From: CF-13 sp036782775
GTDB lineage: Bacteria; Chloroflexota; Dormibacteria; CF-121
Assembly (NCBI GenBank): GCA_036782775.1
Contig: DAIPYJ010000003.1
Coordinates: forward strand, 40,038-104,037
DNA: 64,000 bases
Direction: 5' to 3'
The notes under the pieces are model-generated. The model did not search any database and was not told the origin of the DNA. It was given only the letters and a program-made list of their open reading frames with translations. The translations under genes and the position numbers were made by a program. Every line of letters begins with the position of its first letter. Position 1 is the first letter of the stretch. This document shows, piece by piece, positions 43,377 through 51,924 of this stretch.

Positions 43377-44593
43377 ACCCGTCCTCCGGCGCTGGCGAAG
43401 ACCAGCGCTGCCGCAGTGCCGCCGAAGCCGCAGGAAATGGACATGCCGACTCGACTGGCGTCACCCCATTCTCGCGGCTCTGGTGTGAGATCGACATCGG
43501 CGAATTCAGGATCGACGTCCTCGAGACCTTGCGTCGGAGGTATAACGCCGGTTTTTACTGCAAGCACGGTCCCAAGCGCCTCCAGTGCTCCAGCAGCTCC
43601 CTGGCAATGACCCGTTTGTGCCTTCCAACTGGTTATTGCGATCGACTTCAGTTGGTGCCCGAATACGGTGCGCAACGACGAAAGCTCCGCGGTATCTCCT
43701 TGGACCGTACCGGTAGCGTGAGTGTTGATCATTCCGACGTCGGAAGCATTACAACCCGCTTCGTCGAGAGCAGTCCATATGGCAGTTGTGATTGCATTCG
43801 AGTCCAGACGGACTGAGCTAAGACCCGAACTGGCTACTCCGGAACCGAGCAGTAGGGCGTGCGGGCGAGAATCTTCGGCGGCATTCGCCGTGGACAGAGG
43901 TTCGACGAGGATGGCCCCTGCCGCTTCGGAGATCGCTATACCCGAGCGATCTCTCCGGAAGGGAAGGCAGCCTCGCTTTCCTAGAACTCTCAGCGAGGCC
44001 AACCCGGCATAGGCGAGTTCTGCAATGTTGTCAGCTCCGATGCCCATCGCAGCCTCAGTGGTGCCGGCCCTGACCAAGTCCGCTGCCAATCGGATTGCCA
44101 CAGCACCTGAAGCGGACGCCGTCGTCACCATGCTGACGGTTCCCGACGGCAATCCCATGCGTGACTCGAATTGCGACGTTATGTCCGCGGGGAGCCGGGC
44201 GTCGTCGGTACGGGCACCGTTTGTCGGACCTTCTTGAGCGCTGCCGAGTGTCGGAGCGCTCTGCGTCGTTCCAACGATGTATCCAATCGCGCTTCGCTCT
44301 CCAGACAATCCGTCCCGCAGGGCTTCGCTGGCTGCAAGACACGCAAGCTCGGCAGTTCGATCGACAGCCCCGATTCGATCTTCCCTTGATTGAGGGACAA
44401 GACCCACCGGCGAGGCGCTCTCGGTGTTGACCAATTGGAAATGCGGCGGAGCCATGAAGCACGCACCAGCCGTAAAGAGGCCCTGCCAGAAGTTCGGTAC
44501 TCCATTTCCTAACGGGGTTGTCGCGCCTAAGCCCGTCACGGAAAGGGGCTCGACCGAACGAGCTTTAGACACTGGAGTCGGCCGATGCGACAC
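43373..44593 (-). CDS. Ketosynthase with Ser replacing the active-site Cys
   Basis: About 406 residues (or 399 from GTG 44572). The FabF-type fold starts LSVTGLGATTPLGNG. The nucleophile site is VSMVTTASASGAVAI, where TACASG would be expected; the codon is TCC, so Ser replaces Cys at about residue 160. Both His motifs are present: INTHATGTVQGD and KAQTGHCQGAAGAL. A Ser enzyme should not form the usual thioester for condensation and may act as a decarboxylase, transferase or CLF-like partner. It overlaps the ACP gene by up to 29 bases and the truncated KS by four. Confidence 0.8.
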   Translation of the reverse strand: MSHRPTPVSKARSVEPLSVTGLGATTPLGNGVPNFWQGLFTAGACFMAPPHFQLVNTESASPVGLVPQSREDRIGAVDRTAELACLAASEALRDGLSGERSAIGYIVGTTQSAPTLGSAQEGPTNGARTDDARLPADITSQFESRMGLPSGTVSMVTTASASGAVAIRLAADLVRAGTTEAAMGIGADNIAELAYAGLASLRVLGKRGCLPFRRDRSGIAISEAAGAILVEPLSTANAAEDSRPHALLLGSGVASSGLSSVRLDSNAITTAIWTALDEAGCNASDVGMINTHATGTVQGDTAELSSLRTVFGHQLKSIAITSWKAQTGHCQGAAGALEALGTVLAVKTGVIPPTQGLEDVDPEFADVDLTPEPREWGDASRVGMSISCGFGGTAAALVFASAGGRV

Positions 44594-44852
44594 GATTGGT
44601 TCGGGCCTCAGTCACGATACGTTCGAGCTCTCGAATGCTCCACATCTCCTCACGAAAGATCGCCTCTTCAGGGAATGCGACGTTGAACTGATCTTCCAAC
44701 TGCCCGACCATCACGATGATGTCGAGGGAATCCAACCCATAATCGGTAAGGCGGTCGTCATCGGCTAGATCCATCGTGCCGAGCCTCTCGAAGAGTAGAT
44801 TCCGAATATGACGCCTGGTGGCAGCCGGATCAGACTTTGGCGCTAGTACCAC
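44565..44852 (-). CDS. Acyl carrier protein
   Basis: 95 residues. The attachment Ser is in LTDYGLDSLDIIVMVGQLEDQFNVAFPEE, matching the D-S-L motif and the following acidic helix II of ACPs. It sits between the intact FabF-type KS (15 bases upstream) and the Ser-KS (overlapping). Given the ligase and chorismate-lyase-like genes in the same operon, it is the best candidate to carry the aromatic starter. Confidence 0.9.
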   Translation of the reverse strand: MVLAPKSDPAATRRHIRNLLFERLGTMDLADDDRLTDYGLDSLDIIVMVGQLEDQFNVAFPEEAIFREEMWSIRELERIVTEARTNRVASADSSV

Positions 44853-44867
44853 GTCGGCCTCCGTGTG

Positions 44868-46112
44868 TCACTTCTCAGCCGGAGGCCCCACCACAAGGGC
44901 GGCGTTGTGGCCTCCGAAACCGAACGAGTTGGAGATGATTGCTCCGTCTCCCATCGGAAGAGGTGCCGTGACGATCGGCAGAGGATGATCGTCGTCTCCG
45001 ACGAGAAAGTTGGCAGTGGGAGGAACCAGCTGGTGTGCGAGAGATAGACATGACACGACAAATTCAATGGCTCCGGCCGCCGCCACCATGTGACCCAACA
45101 CACCCTTTGTCGCGGTTACGGGAGGTGGCGTTGAGCCGAAGACCTCGCGAATCGCCGACGCTTCTGCCGCATCGTTGAGTGGCGTGGAGGTGCCATGCGC
45201 GTTTATCTGTGCTATCGCCGACGTTGGCATGTTCGCGTCGGCCAGAGCAAGGTGCATACACTCAGCAGCCCTTGCACCACCAGGAGAAGGCATGACCACG
45301 TGGTACGCATCACAGTTTCTCCCGTAACCGAGGAACTCACCGTATATCCTGGCGCCTCGCTCCTCCGCTAATGAATACTCTTCAAGTACGCAGAAGGCAC
45401 CTCCCTCACCCATCACGAAGCCATCGCGTGCGATGTCGAAGGGACGAGATGCTAAACCCGGCTCCTCGTTCCGAGCAGATAGGGCTTTCAGGTTGGCGAA
45501 TGCTGCCATGCTGAAGGGGGTGACGCTCGCTTCGGAAGCACCGGCCAGCACCATGTCCGCTGATCCATCACGAATCAGACGTAAGCCTTCACCCAGCGCA
45601 TTGCCGCCACTTGCGCACGCGGTAGCAATGCAGAGGTTGGGCCCCTGACAACCCAGGCGTATTGCGATTTCTGCTGCGGCAGCGTTGGCCATAGCCATCG
45701 GAATCGTGAGGGGATGGACGCCAGGAGCGCCCTTGTCGAAAAAGCTCTTGAGTTGCTTGGAATTGGTCAGCGCACCGCCACTGCCGGCCCCGGCTACGAC
45801 GGCGGCTCGAGGCGAGTTCATTGCCGGGCCGCCTGCGTCCTCGTAAGCCAACATGGCGCTCAACACCGCAAACTTCGCAAACCGATCGAGTCTTCGGGAT
45901 TCCTTGTCAGAGATCAGAGGATGGGTATCGATCTCCCCAGGGACCTCGCAGGCAAATCGCACCGGCAAGTCGCTCGCGTCGAAAGCCGTGATCTGTGCCG
46001 CTTTGGAGTGCGCTTGGTGTACAGCACTCCAGAGTTGATCGAGAGTACTTCCCGCCGGGCTAATAGCGCCTAGCCCGGTGACTGCCACGCGGCGACGCTG
46101 CGAAGATGGCAT
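44868..46112 (-). CDS. Beta-ketoacyl-ACP synthase II (FabF-type)
   Basis: About 414 residues. The start is VAVTGLGAISPAG. The catalytic triad is complete: CIATACASGGNALGEG, INAHGTSTPLND and TKGVLGHMVAAAGAIE. The C-terminal NSFGFGGHNAALVV is typical of FabF. It is the only fully intact stand-alone KS in this operon and could catalyse the first or iterative condensation on the aryl-ACP. It starts 10 bases after the StrR-like gene stop, so the regulator is probably co-transcribed. Confidence 0.92.
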   Translation of the reverse strand: MPSSQRRRVAVTGLGAISPAGSTLDQLWSAVHQAHSKAAQITAFDASDLPVRFACEVPGEIDTHPLISDKESRRLDRFAKFAVLSAMLAYEDAGGPAMNSPRAAVVAGAGSGGALTNSKQLKSFFDKGAPGVHPLTIPMAMANAAAAEIAIRLGCQGPNLCIATACASGGNALGEGLRLIRDGSADMVLAGASEASVTPFSMAAFANLKALSARNEEPGLASRPFDIARDGFVMGEGGAFCVLEEYSLAEERGARIYGEFLGYGRNCDAYHVVMPSPGGARAAECMHLALADANMPTSAIAQINAHGTSTPLNDAAEASAIREVFGSTPPPVTATKGVLGHMVAAAGAIEFVVSCLSLAHQLVPPTANFLVGDDDHPLPIVTAPLPMGDGAIISNSFGFGGHNAALVVGPPAEK

Positions 46113-46122
46113 CTCTGTACCT

Positions 46123-47103
46123 CTAGCCGGCGGCAGTCGCTCGTGTACGGCCTTCTAGAAGTCTTACGAACTCGTCCCACACTGTTTGACGTCGCCGGGA
46201 TTCATCGATGACCTCATAAATTCGACCGACGGGCACCTCGCCCGCGAATCGCACGACATCGTTGAGGTTGACGTCGTGCTGATCAAACCACCGCGCAAAA
46301 GATTCCAGGTTCGGCGAGCGCCGGAACGCCTCCTGCGTGACGAAGTCCGATCCCTCTTTGCGAGAGGCCGGTGCTGGTCTGGTCGAACCGTGCACAGATT
46401 CGGATGGTTCGACCTTCTGACTCGTCATCGTTCGCTCTATGGCGGGAGACTCTCCCCTTTCGATCCTCCGGCGAACATCCAACACAGTTGCCTGGGAGGT
46501 TTTGGCCATGGCTGCGACTTCCCTGAGGCTTGCGTGGGGGTTGGACCGAAGGATCTCGGCCACCCGCACTCGGGCTTGTGACGGGTCCAGAGGCCGCCAT
46601 CTCCCATCTCGCCCAAGACGTCCGAGCGGCTGCTTCTCTACGCTCAATGTGCTCGCTCGGGCTGTTGCGACCGTGCGCGGTGCCAAACCACAAATTTCCG
46701 AGATCCTCTTGTCGGCCCATTCTGGGTGGAGCTGGAGAATTCGAGTTGCAGCTCGTTGTCGTTCAGCCAGCGTCAACGGCTTACCATGGGTGATATTCAT
46801 CCTGACGGACTCCACGAAGGCATCACTATCGGTACCGTGGAACAGCCGTGCACCGATGAACTTGTGCCCAGCCATACGTGCTGCGTGAACTCGATGAAAT
46901 CCATCAATGATGGTATTTGTCTCAGCGTGTACGAGGATCGGCGGCAAGGCGTCAAATCGTTCAGCGAGCACGCGGACGTGCTCTGGGTCAAGTTGTTCGA
47001 GTCGCGCCGAATTCCCCGCAACAAGATCGTTTATGGCTACTGTCTGTCCGAGGGGTGGATGTAATTGGTCCATCTCCTGGGTTTGCACGACGTCCGCCTC
47101 CAT
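46123..47103 (-). CDS. StrR-like (ParB-type) pathway regulator 1
   Basis: About 326 residues. The ParB-like N-domain is clear: ALPPILVHAETNTIIDGFHRVHAARMAGHKFIGARLFHGTDSDAF, then NITHGKPLTLAERQRAATRIL and LHPEWADKRISEICGLAPRTVATAR (helix-turn-helix). This order is that of the StrR/NovG/KasT family of antibiotic-cluster activators, not of chromosome-partition ParB. ATG 47103 is used; GTG 47088 with GGAGG eight bases upstream is a good alternative. It heads the 47.1-38.6 kb operon. It shares its C-terminal pattern (VPVGRIYEVIDESRR) with the second regulator at 49142-50116. Confidence 0.85.
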   Translation of the reverse strand: MEADVVQTQEMDQLHPPLGQTVAINDLVAGNSARLEQLDPEHVRVLAERFDALPPILVHAETNTIIDGFHRVHAARMAGHKFIGARLFHGTDSDAFVESVRMNITHGKPLTLAERQRAATRILQLHPEWADKRISEICGLAPRTVATARASTLSVEKQPLGRLGRDGRWRPLDPSQARVRVAEILRSNPHASLREVAAMAKTSQATVLDVRRRIERGESPAIERTMTSQKVEPSESVHGSTRPAPASRKEGSDFVTQEAFRRSPNLESFARWFDQHDVNLNDVVRFAGEVPVGRIYEVIDESRRRQTVWDEFVRLLEGRTRATAAG

Positions 47104-47557
47104 CCGAATGACAAGCCCAAGTGCCGCCGAACGCTATATTCGAAATCGGAACACGCCGTTCCTAGCTAAGACGGAACTGAAGCCCGGTGCTTCCGGTCCG
47201 TCACAACTTGCGCCCGTTCAGTGGTGACTCGATTGGCGCGAGGTTTGCGTTCAGGTACGGCACGGCCGGTGTTGGAAATGGTCTCTGCCCTCGCTCGCCT
47301 CAAGGCCGACAGGCGGCAACCAAGGAGAGGGATGGCACGGGACCCGACAGCCAGCCTCTGCCGGCCGGTGAGGCGGCACGCCGGTGCGCTCACCGGCGTG
47401 GAAACCGCACGACGACCAGCGCTGATCCCCTCTGCGAGCACAGGCAGGCCTCGACGTTCCCAGGAATTCGACTGCCTGGCACAGCGGCAACCTGGGTCAG
47501 TCCTGGCACCATCGATCACCGCCGGCGAACTGACGGCGACTGCGCCACAATGGCTCG
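47104..47557. other. Divergent intergenic region between regulator and amidase
   Basis: 454 bases without a supported gene. It must hold the promoter of the StrR-like gene (left) and possibly of the amidase (right). I looked for the StrR consensus inverted repeat of the GTTCGAC type and did not find a convincing copy. G+C rises sharply towards the amidase side. Confidence 0.5.
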
Positions 47558-49063
47558 ATGATCGAGCTTCCCAGCGCCCTGGCTCTTGCTAGAGCAATCC
47601 GGGGGAAGGAGCTGAGCCCCGTGGAGGTGGTCGAATCCTGCCTCTCGCGAGTCGATGCGGTGAACGGCTTGCTCAACGCCGTGATCTGGCGCAACGACGA
47701 GCAGGCCATCGAGAGGGCCAGGGCGGCAGCGGACGCCGTCGCCCGCGGCAGTGCGCTCCCGCTCTTCCATGGGGTTCCAGTCCCCATCAAGGACCTGACG
47801 CCGGTGGCCGGATGGCCGGTGACCTACGGCTCGTGGGGCGCCCCCCCAGGGTTGTCGGCCGAGAGCGAGCTCGTCATCGAAGCGCTGGCTAGAGCGGGCT
47901 TTATCCTCACGGCTCGCACGAACACCCCAGAGTTCGGGCCCATCACCGTGGCAGAGAACAGCCGCTATGGCGTGACGCTAAACCCGTGGGACACGAGGCG
48001 GACCCCAGGCGGATCCAGCGGAGGGGCTGCCGTAGCCGTCGCGTCCGGGATGTTCCCAGTCGCACACGCCAACGACGCTGGCGGATCCATCCGGATCCCT
48101 GCCTCGTGCTGTGGGTTGGTGGGTCTGAAGGTGAGCCGGGGCCGGGTCCCCTCTCTCTACACGAGATGGGAGGGTGGAGCCGTTGAAGGGGTGGTTACGA
48201 GGGATGTGGCTGACACGGCTGCCGTTCTCGATGTGATCAGCGGTCCCGATCGGGCGCAGTGGTACAACGCCCCGCCACCCCGGCGTCCCTTCCTCGAGGA
48301 AGTGGGAACGGACCCGGGGCGACTGCGGGTAGGCGTGATGGAAGAGGTTCCCTTCGGGCTGCCCGTCGACACGGCGTGCACAGATGCGACGAGGACAGCT
48401 GCGAGCACCTTGGAGCAAATCGGCCATCACATAGAGCCCGTACATCTGAGCGTACCCGACGACTTCGTCCCCGCCTTCCTGAACGTCGTCAACGCTAGTC
48501 TGGCCGACTACGACGACATCGATTGGCCGCGCACCGAGCCCCACATCCGCGGCAACCGGACGGCCGCCCAAACTGTAGACAGCCTTGGCTACGTCGGCTC
48601 GGTGCATCGTCTCCAGCGACTGAGCCGGGACATCGTCGCCAGGTGGGGGCGGGACTTCGATGTGCTGCTCACCCCTACCATGACCATCGAACCGCCGCCG
48701 GCGGGCGATGTGCTCCGGTCGGTCCACGAGGCAGCTGGCGGCCCATCGCTCGAGGTCTTGCAGATGGCCGTTCTGACCTCGATCTTCAACGTGACGGGGC
48801 AGCCCGCCATCTCACTTCCGATCCACCTGACGCCAACCGGGATACCAATCGGGGTGCAGCTAGTAGCTGGTCCTTGGGAGGAGTCCAGCCTGCTCGCCCT
48901 CTCGGCTCAGCTTGAGGAGGCCGTGGAATGGACCAGGAGGAGACCTCCATCTCCCGCAACGTGGGCAATTCAAGGCGATGATGAGGCACAATCTCGTGAG
49001 CTGCGTTCAGGGAACAGGCTCTGGGGGCGGCGGAGCCGACTTAGGACGCAGCCTGGCGACTGA
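47558..49063 (+). CDS. Amidase-signature family hydrolase
   Basis: About 501 residues. The Ser-cisSer-Lys triad is present: Lys in VPVPIKDLTPVAG, cis-Ser in RRTPGGSSGGAAVAVA, and Ser in NDAGGSIRIPASCCG. It hydrolyses an amide bond of unknown substrate; a role in product maturation or degradation is possible but unproved. The gene is clearly richer in G+C than the regulator genes on both sides, so it may be of host origin or a separate insertion between the two StrR-like genes. The last 30 residues are Arg-rich and low in similarity. Confidence 0.85.
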   Translation: MIELPSALALARAIRGKELSPVEVVESCLSRVDAVNGLLNAVIWRNDEQAIERARAAADAVARGSALPLFHGVPVPIKDLTPVAGWPVTYGSWGAPPGLSAESELVIEALARAGFILTARTNTPEFGPITVAENSRYGVTLNPWDTRRTPGGSSGGAAVAVASGMFPVAHANDAGGSIRIPASCCGLVGLKVSRGRVPSLYTRWEGGAVEGVVTRDVADTAAVLDVISGPDRAQWYNAPPPRRPFLEEVGTDPGRLRVGVMEEVPFGLPVDTACTDATRTAASTLEQIGHHIEPVHLSVPDDFVPAFLNVVNASLADYDDIDWPRTEPHIRGNRTAAQTVDSLGYVGSVHRLQRLSRDIVARWGRDFDVLLTPTMTIEPPPAGDVLRSVHEAAGGPSLEVLQMAVLTSIFNVTGQPAISLPIHLTPTGIPIGVQLVAGPWEESSLLALSAQLEEAVEWTRRRPPSPATWAIQGDDEAQSRELRSGNRLWGRRSRLRTQPGD

Positions 49064-49141
49064 GCCGACCCTGGGCGATCCCCCGGAACGGGGACTACAC
49101 ACTCCGTGGCGAGAGACCAAGACGTCGTCCTACTGTGGAAA

Positions 49142-50116
49142 TTAGTCAGTCGCGCGCCCCGAGCCAGCCCTCGCATCGAGGGCGGCGGCAAATCGCGACC
49201 ATGATTGAGATATAGCGCGAGCCTTCCGCGCAATATCGTAAACCCTGGTCAAGGGGACTGCGCGCACAAATCCCTGCCAGTCGTCATCGGCGATGTCCTT
49301 TTCTTGCAACCAGTTGACGAGCTTGACTCCCTCCGGACTCGAAGCAAAGGCATTGTCCGCATGACCCGACTCCGACCCAGACACCGAGGTTGAACACGAC
49401 GTTTGGCGTTGACGGACGGCGATCGGGTCTAAGCCGTTGCGCAGCTGGCTTCGGACGCTACGAACTGTCCCCGGCGACACCCCGGCCAACCGGCCGATCT
49501 CCCGCAGGGGTGCCTCTGGGCGATCCGCCAGTGCCTCTAGAACTCGTTTGCGCCCGTCGATTGGGTTAAGGGGCCGGACGCGTCCATCACGACCCACCCT
49601 AGTTGCGTCCGAAACAGAATTTTGGGAGCGCGATCGTAGTTTCGCGAGCGTCTTGGGTGAAAGACCGCACGCTTCTGCGATCGCGCGGTCGGACCAGTCC
49701 TTGTGGGTCTCGAGGATCCGTGATGCCGCTGCCTCCCGCTCAGCAACGGTGAGCGGTTTCCCGTGCGTAGTATTTGCGCGAACTGCTTCGACAAAGGCAT
49801 CCTGATCAGGCCCTTCAAAAAAGTGGACACCGATCGTACGCTGGCCGCGCATCCGGGCTGCACTGAGGCGATGCATGCCGTCCACGACTCGCATCGTGTT
49901 CTTTTGAACAAGGATGGGAGGGAGCGGCCCGTCGATCGCCGCGAGGATTTGAACGTGTTCTTCGTCTTGCCCCCGCAACCGCGGTGAGTGTCCAACCCCT
50001 AATTGATATATCGAGACCTCACAGTACGCATGCGGAGAAGGTCCCTCAGTGAAAGGCGCCGTTCGGCCCGGTTCCACACGACCTTCTCGGGAGTCCACCG
50101 CCAAAGGGATCGCCAT
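49142..50116 (-). CDS. StrR-like (ParB-type) pathway regulator 2
   Basis: About 324 residues. It has the same architecture as the first regulator: DEEHVQILAAIDGPLPPILV, VVDGMHRLSAARMRGQRTIGVHFF, NTTHGKPLTVAEREAAASRIL, and the helix-turn-helix DWSDRAIAEACGLSPKTLAKLR. A second helix-turn-helix-like stretch follows (LREIGRLAGVSPGTVRSV). ATG 50116 is chosen for the AAGGAGG four bases upstream; ATG 50140 is also open. It is probably the right border gene of the cluster and divergent from a TetR gene. Confidence 0.85.
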   Translation of the reverse strand: MAIPLAVDSREGRVEPGRTAPFTEGPSPHAYCEVSIYQLGVGHSPRLRGQDEEHVQILAAIDGPLPPILVQKNTMRVVDGMHRLSAARMRGQRTIGVHFFEGPDQDAFVEAVRANTTHGKPLTVAEREAAASRILETHKDWSDRAIAEACGLSPKTLAKLRSRSQNSVSDATRVGRDGRVRPLNPIDGRKRVLEALADRPEAPLREIGRLAGVSPGTVRSVRSQLRNGLDPIAVRQRQTSCSTSVSGSESGHADNAFASSPEGVKLVNWLQEKDIADDDWQGFVRAVPLTRVYDIARKARAISQSWSRFAAALDARAGSGRATD

Positions 50117-50297
50117 CCCGCCTCCTTGAACATCCCGCATCTCGCCTGAGGTGCGACACCGCGAACAGACGCGAGGTGTGGATAACGTGGCAACCCGCCT
50201 GTGTCACGTCCCCCGGACGGCTGTGCCATCCGAGGCCCCGCCCCTTTCGCCACCCTGTCAGTCACGCCGTGGGTGTATCTGAGAGTAATATCACCTC

Positions 50298-50321
50298 AGA
50301 TCTGATGGGTCAATCAGATCT
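50298..50321. promoter_or_regulatory. 24-bp palindrome, candidate TetR operator
   Basis: A 9-base arm AGATCTGAT (50298-50306) is followed by a 6-base spacer and the exact reverse complement ATCAGATCT (50313-50321). It lies between the divergent StrR-like and TetR genes, 145 bases upstream of the TetR ATG at 50466. Perfect 9-base arms are typical of TetR-dimer operators, so autoregulation and possibly control of the StrR-like gene are inferred. Confidence 0.55.
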
Positions 50322-50465
50322 TTCTCGGGCGGGCCTCGGAGCCGGGTCCGGGAGGTTTCGAGCTAGCACCGTCCGGAGCGGACAATGGTTGAAGGCAACG
50401 CCGGCCCTGAGGCCATCGATGCTGTGTTCGAGCAGCACGCGGTGCGCCGCCAAGGTGACCGCGTG

Positions 50466-51065
50466 ATGCCCCTTGGCACCAAGGCGAAGCACACGCGCGC
50501 CCATATCCTGGAGGTAGCCCAGGAGCTCTTCTCTACTCAGGGCTACGTGGGTACCTCGATGCCGGACATTGCCAAGGCGGCGGGGGTCAGTCTCGGGACC
50601 GTGTACCAGTACTTTCTTGATCGTTCCGATCTTGTGGCTGCACTGCTGCGGACCGGAGTGAACACGATGTTAGGGAGGACCGATCCGATTTGGCGTGCCG
50701 AGGAGGGCTTTACCGGCTTGTACCGTGTCATCCTCAACTTCGTTGCTGCCTACCGCGAGTCAAGGTCGCTCGCCGCCGTCTGGGAAGAGGTTTGCCAGGT
50801 GGAACCGGACCTGGCTTCCTTGCGCCGAGCCGTGGGCCGCCGCTTCACCACTGCGGTCGAAAACGAGATTCGTCGAGCGAGGCGCAGCGGTCTGATCAGG
50901 AAGGACGTGGATCCCGCCATGACAGCAAGAGCGCTCGCCGGCATGGTCGATCGGTATTGTTACGTGACGTACGTGTTCGATCCACCGTCCGGAGGTGTCC
51001 CCAGCGCGGAGAGGTCGGCCGAGGTCCTCACCAAACTGTGGTTTGGGGCCTTGGAGGTCTCTTAG
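50466..51065 (+). CDS. TetR-family transcriptional regulator
   Basis: About 199 residues from ATG 50466 (MPLGTKAKHTRAHIL). The helix-turn-helix is HILEVAQELFSTQGYVGTSMPDIAKAAGVSLGTVYQYFLDRSDLV. The C-terminal part, with VAAYRESRSLAAVWEEVCQVEPDLASLRR, fits the TetR_C ligand domain. AAGGTG upstream supports 50466 over the longer frame from 50385. It is divergent from the second StrR-like gene with a palindrome between them. The ligand is unknown; a role at the island border is possible. Confidence 0.85.
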   Translation: MPLGTKAKHTRAHILEVAQELFSTQGYVGTSMPDIAKAAGVSLGTVYQYFLDRSDLVAALLRTGVNTMLGRTDPIWRAEEGFTGLYRVILNFVAAYRESRSLAAVWEEVCQVEPDLASLRRAVGRRFTTAVENEIRRARRSGLIRKDVDPAMTARALAGMVDRYCYVTYVFDPPSGGVPSAERSAEVLTKLWFGALEVS

Positions 51066-51256
51066 GACGTGACCGAACTTGTGTTCGCCTAGGAGCGGTA
51101 CCACGCGCCAGCGAGGAACGGCATTGGGGATTCGATGACCAGAAACTCGTTGTCATCAACTTCGGTGGCGGCTTGCCGCTTCGGTGTTTGGAGTCGAACC
51201 CGCTTCGCCGTGGTGAAGCGGCGACGCCGAGGGACGGGCAGGGCGTGAGTTCCGGC

Positions 51257-51868
51257 TCAGACAGCTTCAGCAAGCGCTCCCCGCAGGACCACTTCGACTG
51301 CCTTGAGAAGGCGATCGCGTAAGGGCTCCCTGTCGGTGCGCCACCACCGATCGAGCCAATTGACCGTAGTCAAGAGCAGCACCGCGCTGAGCACTTCGGC
51401 AAGCTGGACAGGGTCCGCGTCGACACGGACTTCCTCTGTCTGCTGGCCCTGCCGGAACAGCTCGGCGAGAAGCAGCTGGGTCGCTCGCTGCTCGTCATGC
51501 ATCGACCCCGATTCGCCGAAAAAAGCCGACGTCCTGGTGACGACGACGGCCAAGAACTCCTGGTCGGCGGCAAAGCTCTCCGCCCATAGTTCGGTGATCT
51601 CGGTCAGACGAGCACGCACCGTCCGGCCAGGGTCGGACAGCTCATGCTCGAGGAGCGCTCGGTAGGCGGCGATGATCTCGGATGAGGTCGTCTCGAGCAA
51701 GGCCAGCTTGCTCGGGAAGTAGTTGAAGAAGGTCTTCTCGCTGATCCCGACGACCTCGATCACATCGTGGACCCGGGTCTCGTCGAAGCCCCGCTCGTGG
51801 AACAGGCGCAGGGCTGTCTCCCGAATGTCGTGGCGGAGCTGGTCTTTTCGCTCCTGCCTGCGCCCCAT
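51257..51868 (-). CDS. TetR-family regulator, probable repressor of lnt
   Basis: About 203 residues. The helix-turn-helix is DIRETALRLFHERGFDETRVHDVIEVVGISEKTFFNYFPSKLALL, and the C-terminal domain is TetR-like (RLTEITELWAESFAADQEFL). ATG 51868 is chosen to match the family; the frame continues to 51904. It is divergent from lnt, with two copies of TTACAG-N3-CTGTA in the 86-base gap, so it very likely represses both itself and lnt. Confidence 0.85.
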   Translation of the reverse strand: MGRRQERKDQLRHDIRETALRLFHERGFDETRVHDVIEVVGISEKTFFNYFPSKLALLETTSSEIIAAYRALLEHELSDPGRTVRARLTEITELWAESFAADQEFLAVVVTRTSAFFGESGSMHDEQRATQLLLAELFRQGQQTEEVRVDADPVQLAEVLSAVLLLTTVNWLDRWWRTDREPLRDRLLKAVEVVLRGALAEAV

Positions 51869-51885
51869 GGCCTCCCCCCAGTTTT

Positions 51886-51900
51886 TTACAGCCACTGTAG
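51886..51900. promoter_or_regulatory. TetR-type operator half-pair 1
   Basis: TTACAG-CCA-CTGTAG, an inverted repeat with 3-base spacer, located just upstream of the TetR start. It is near-identical to the second copy at 51925-51941, and the centres lie about 40 bases apart. Confidence 0.65.
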
Positions 51901-51924
51901 ACAAGTCGGCTTCGATCAGGCATA

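Noticed and set aside
47104..47557. Search for StrR-type operator inverted repeats
   Set aside because: No GTTCGAC-type inverted repeat with the expected spacing was found here or at the other divergent starts inspected by eye.
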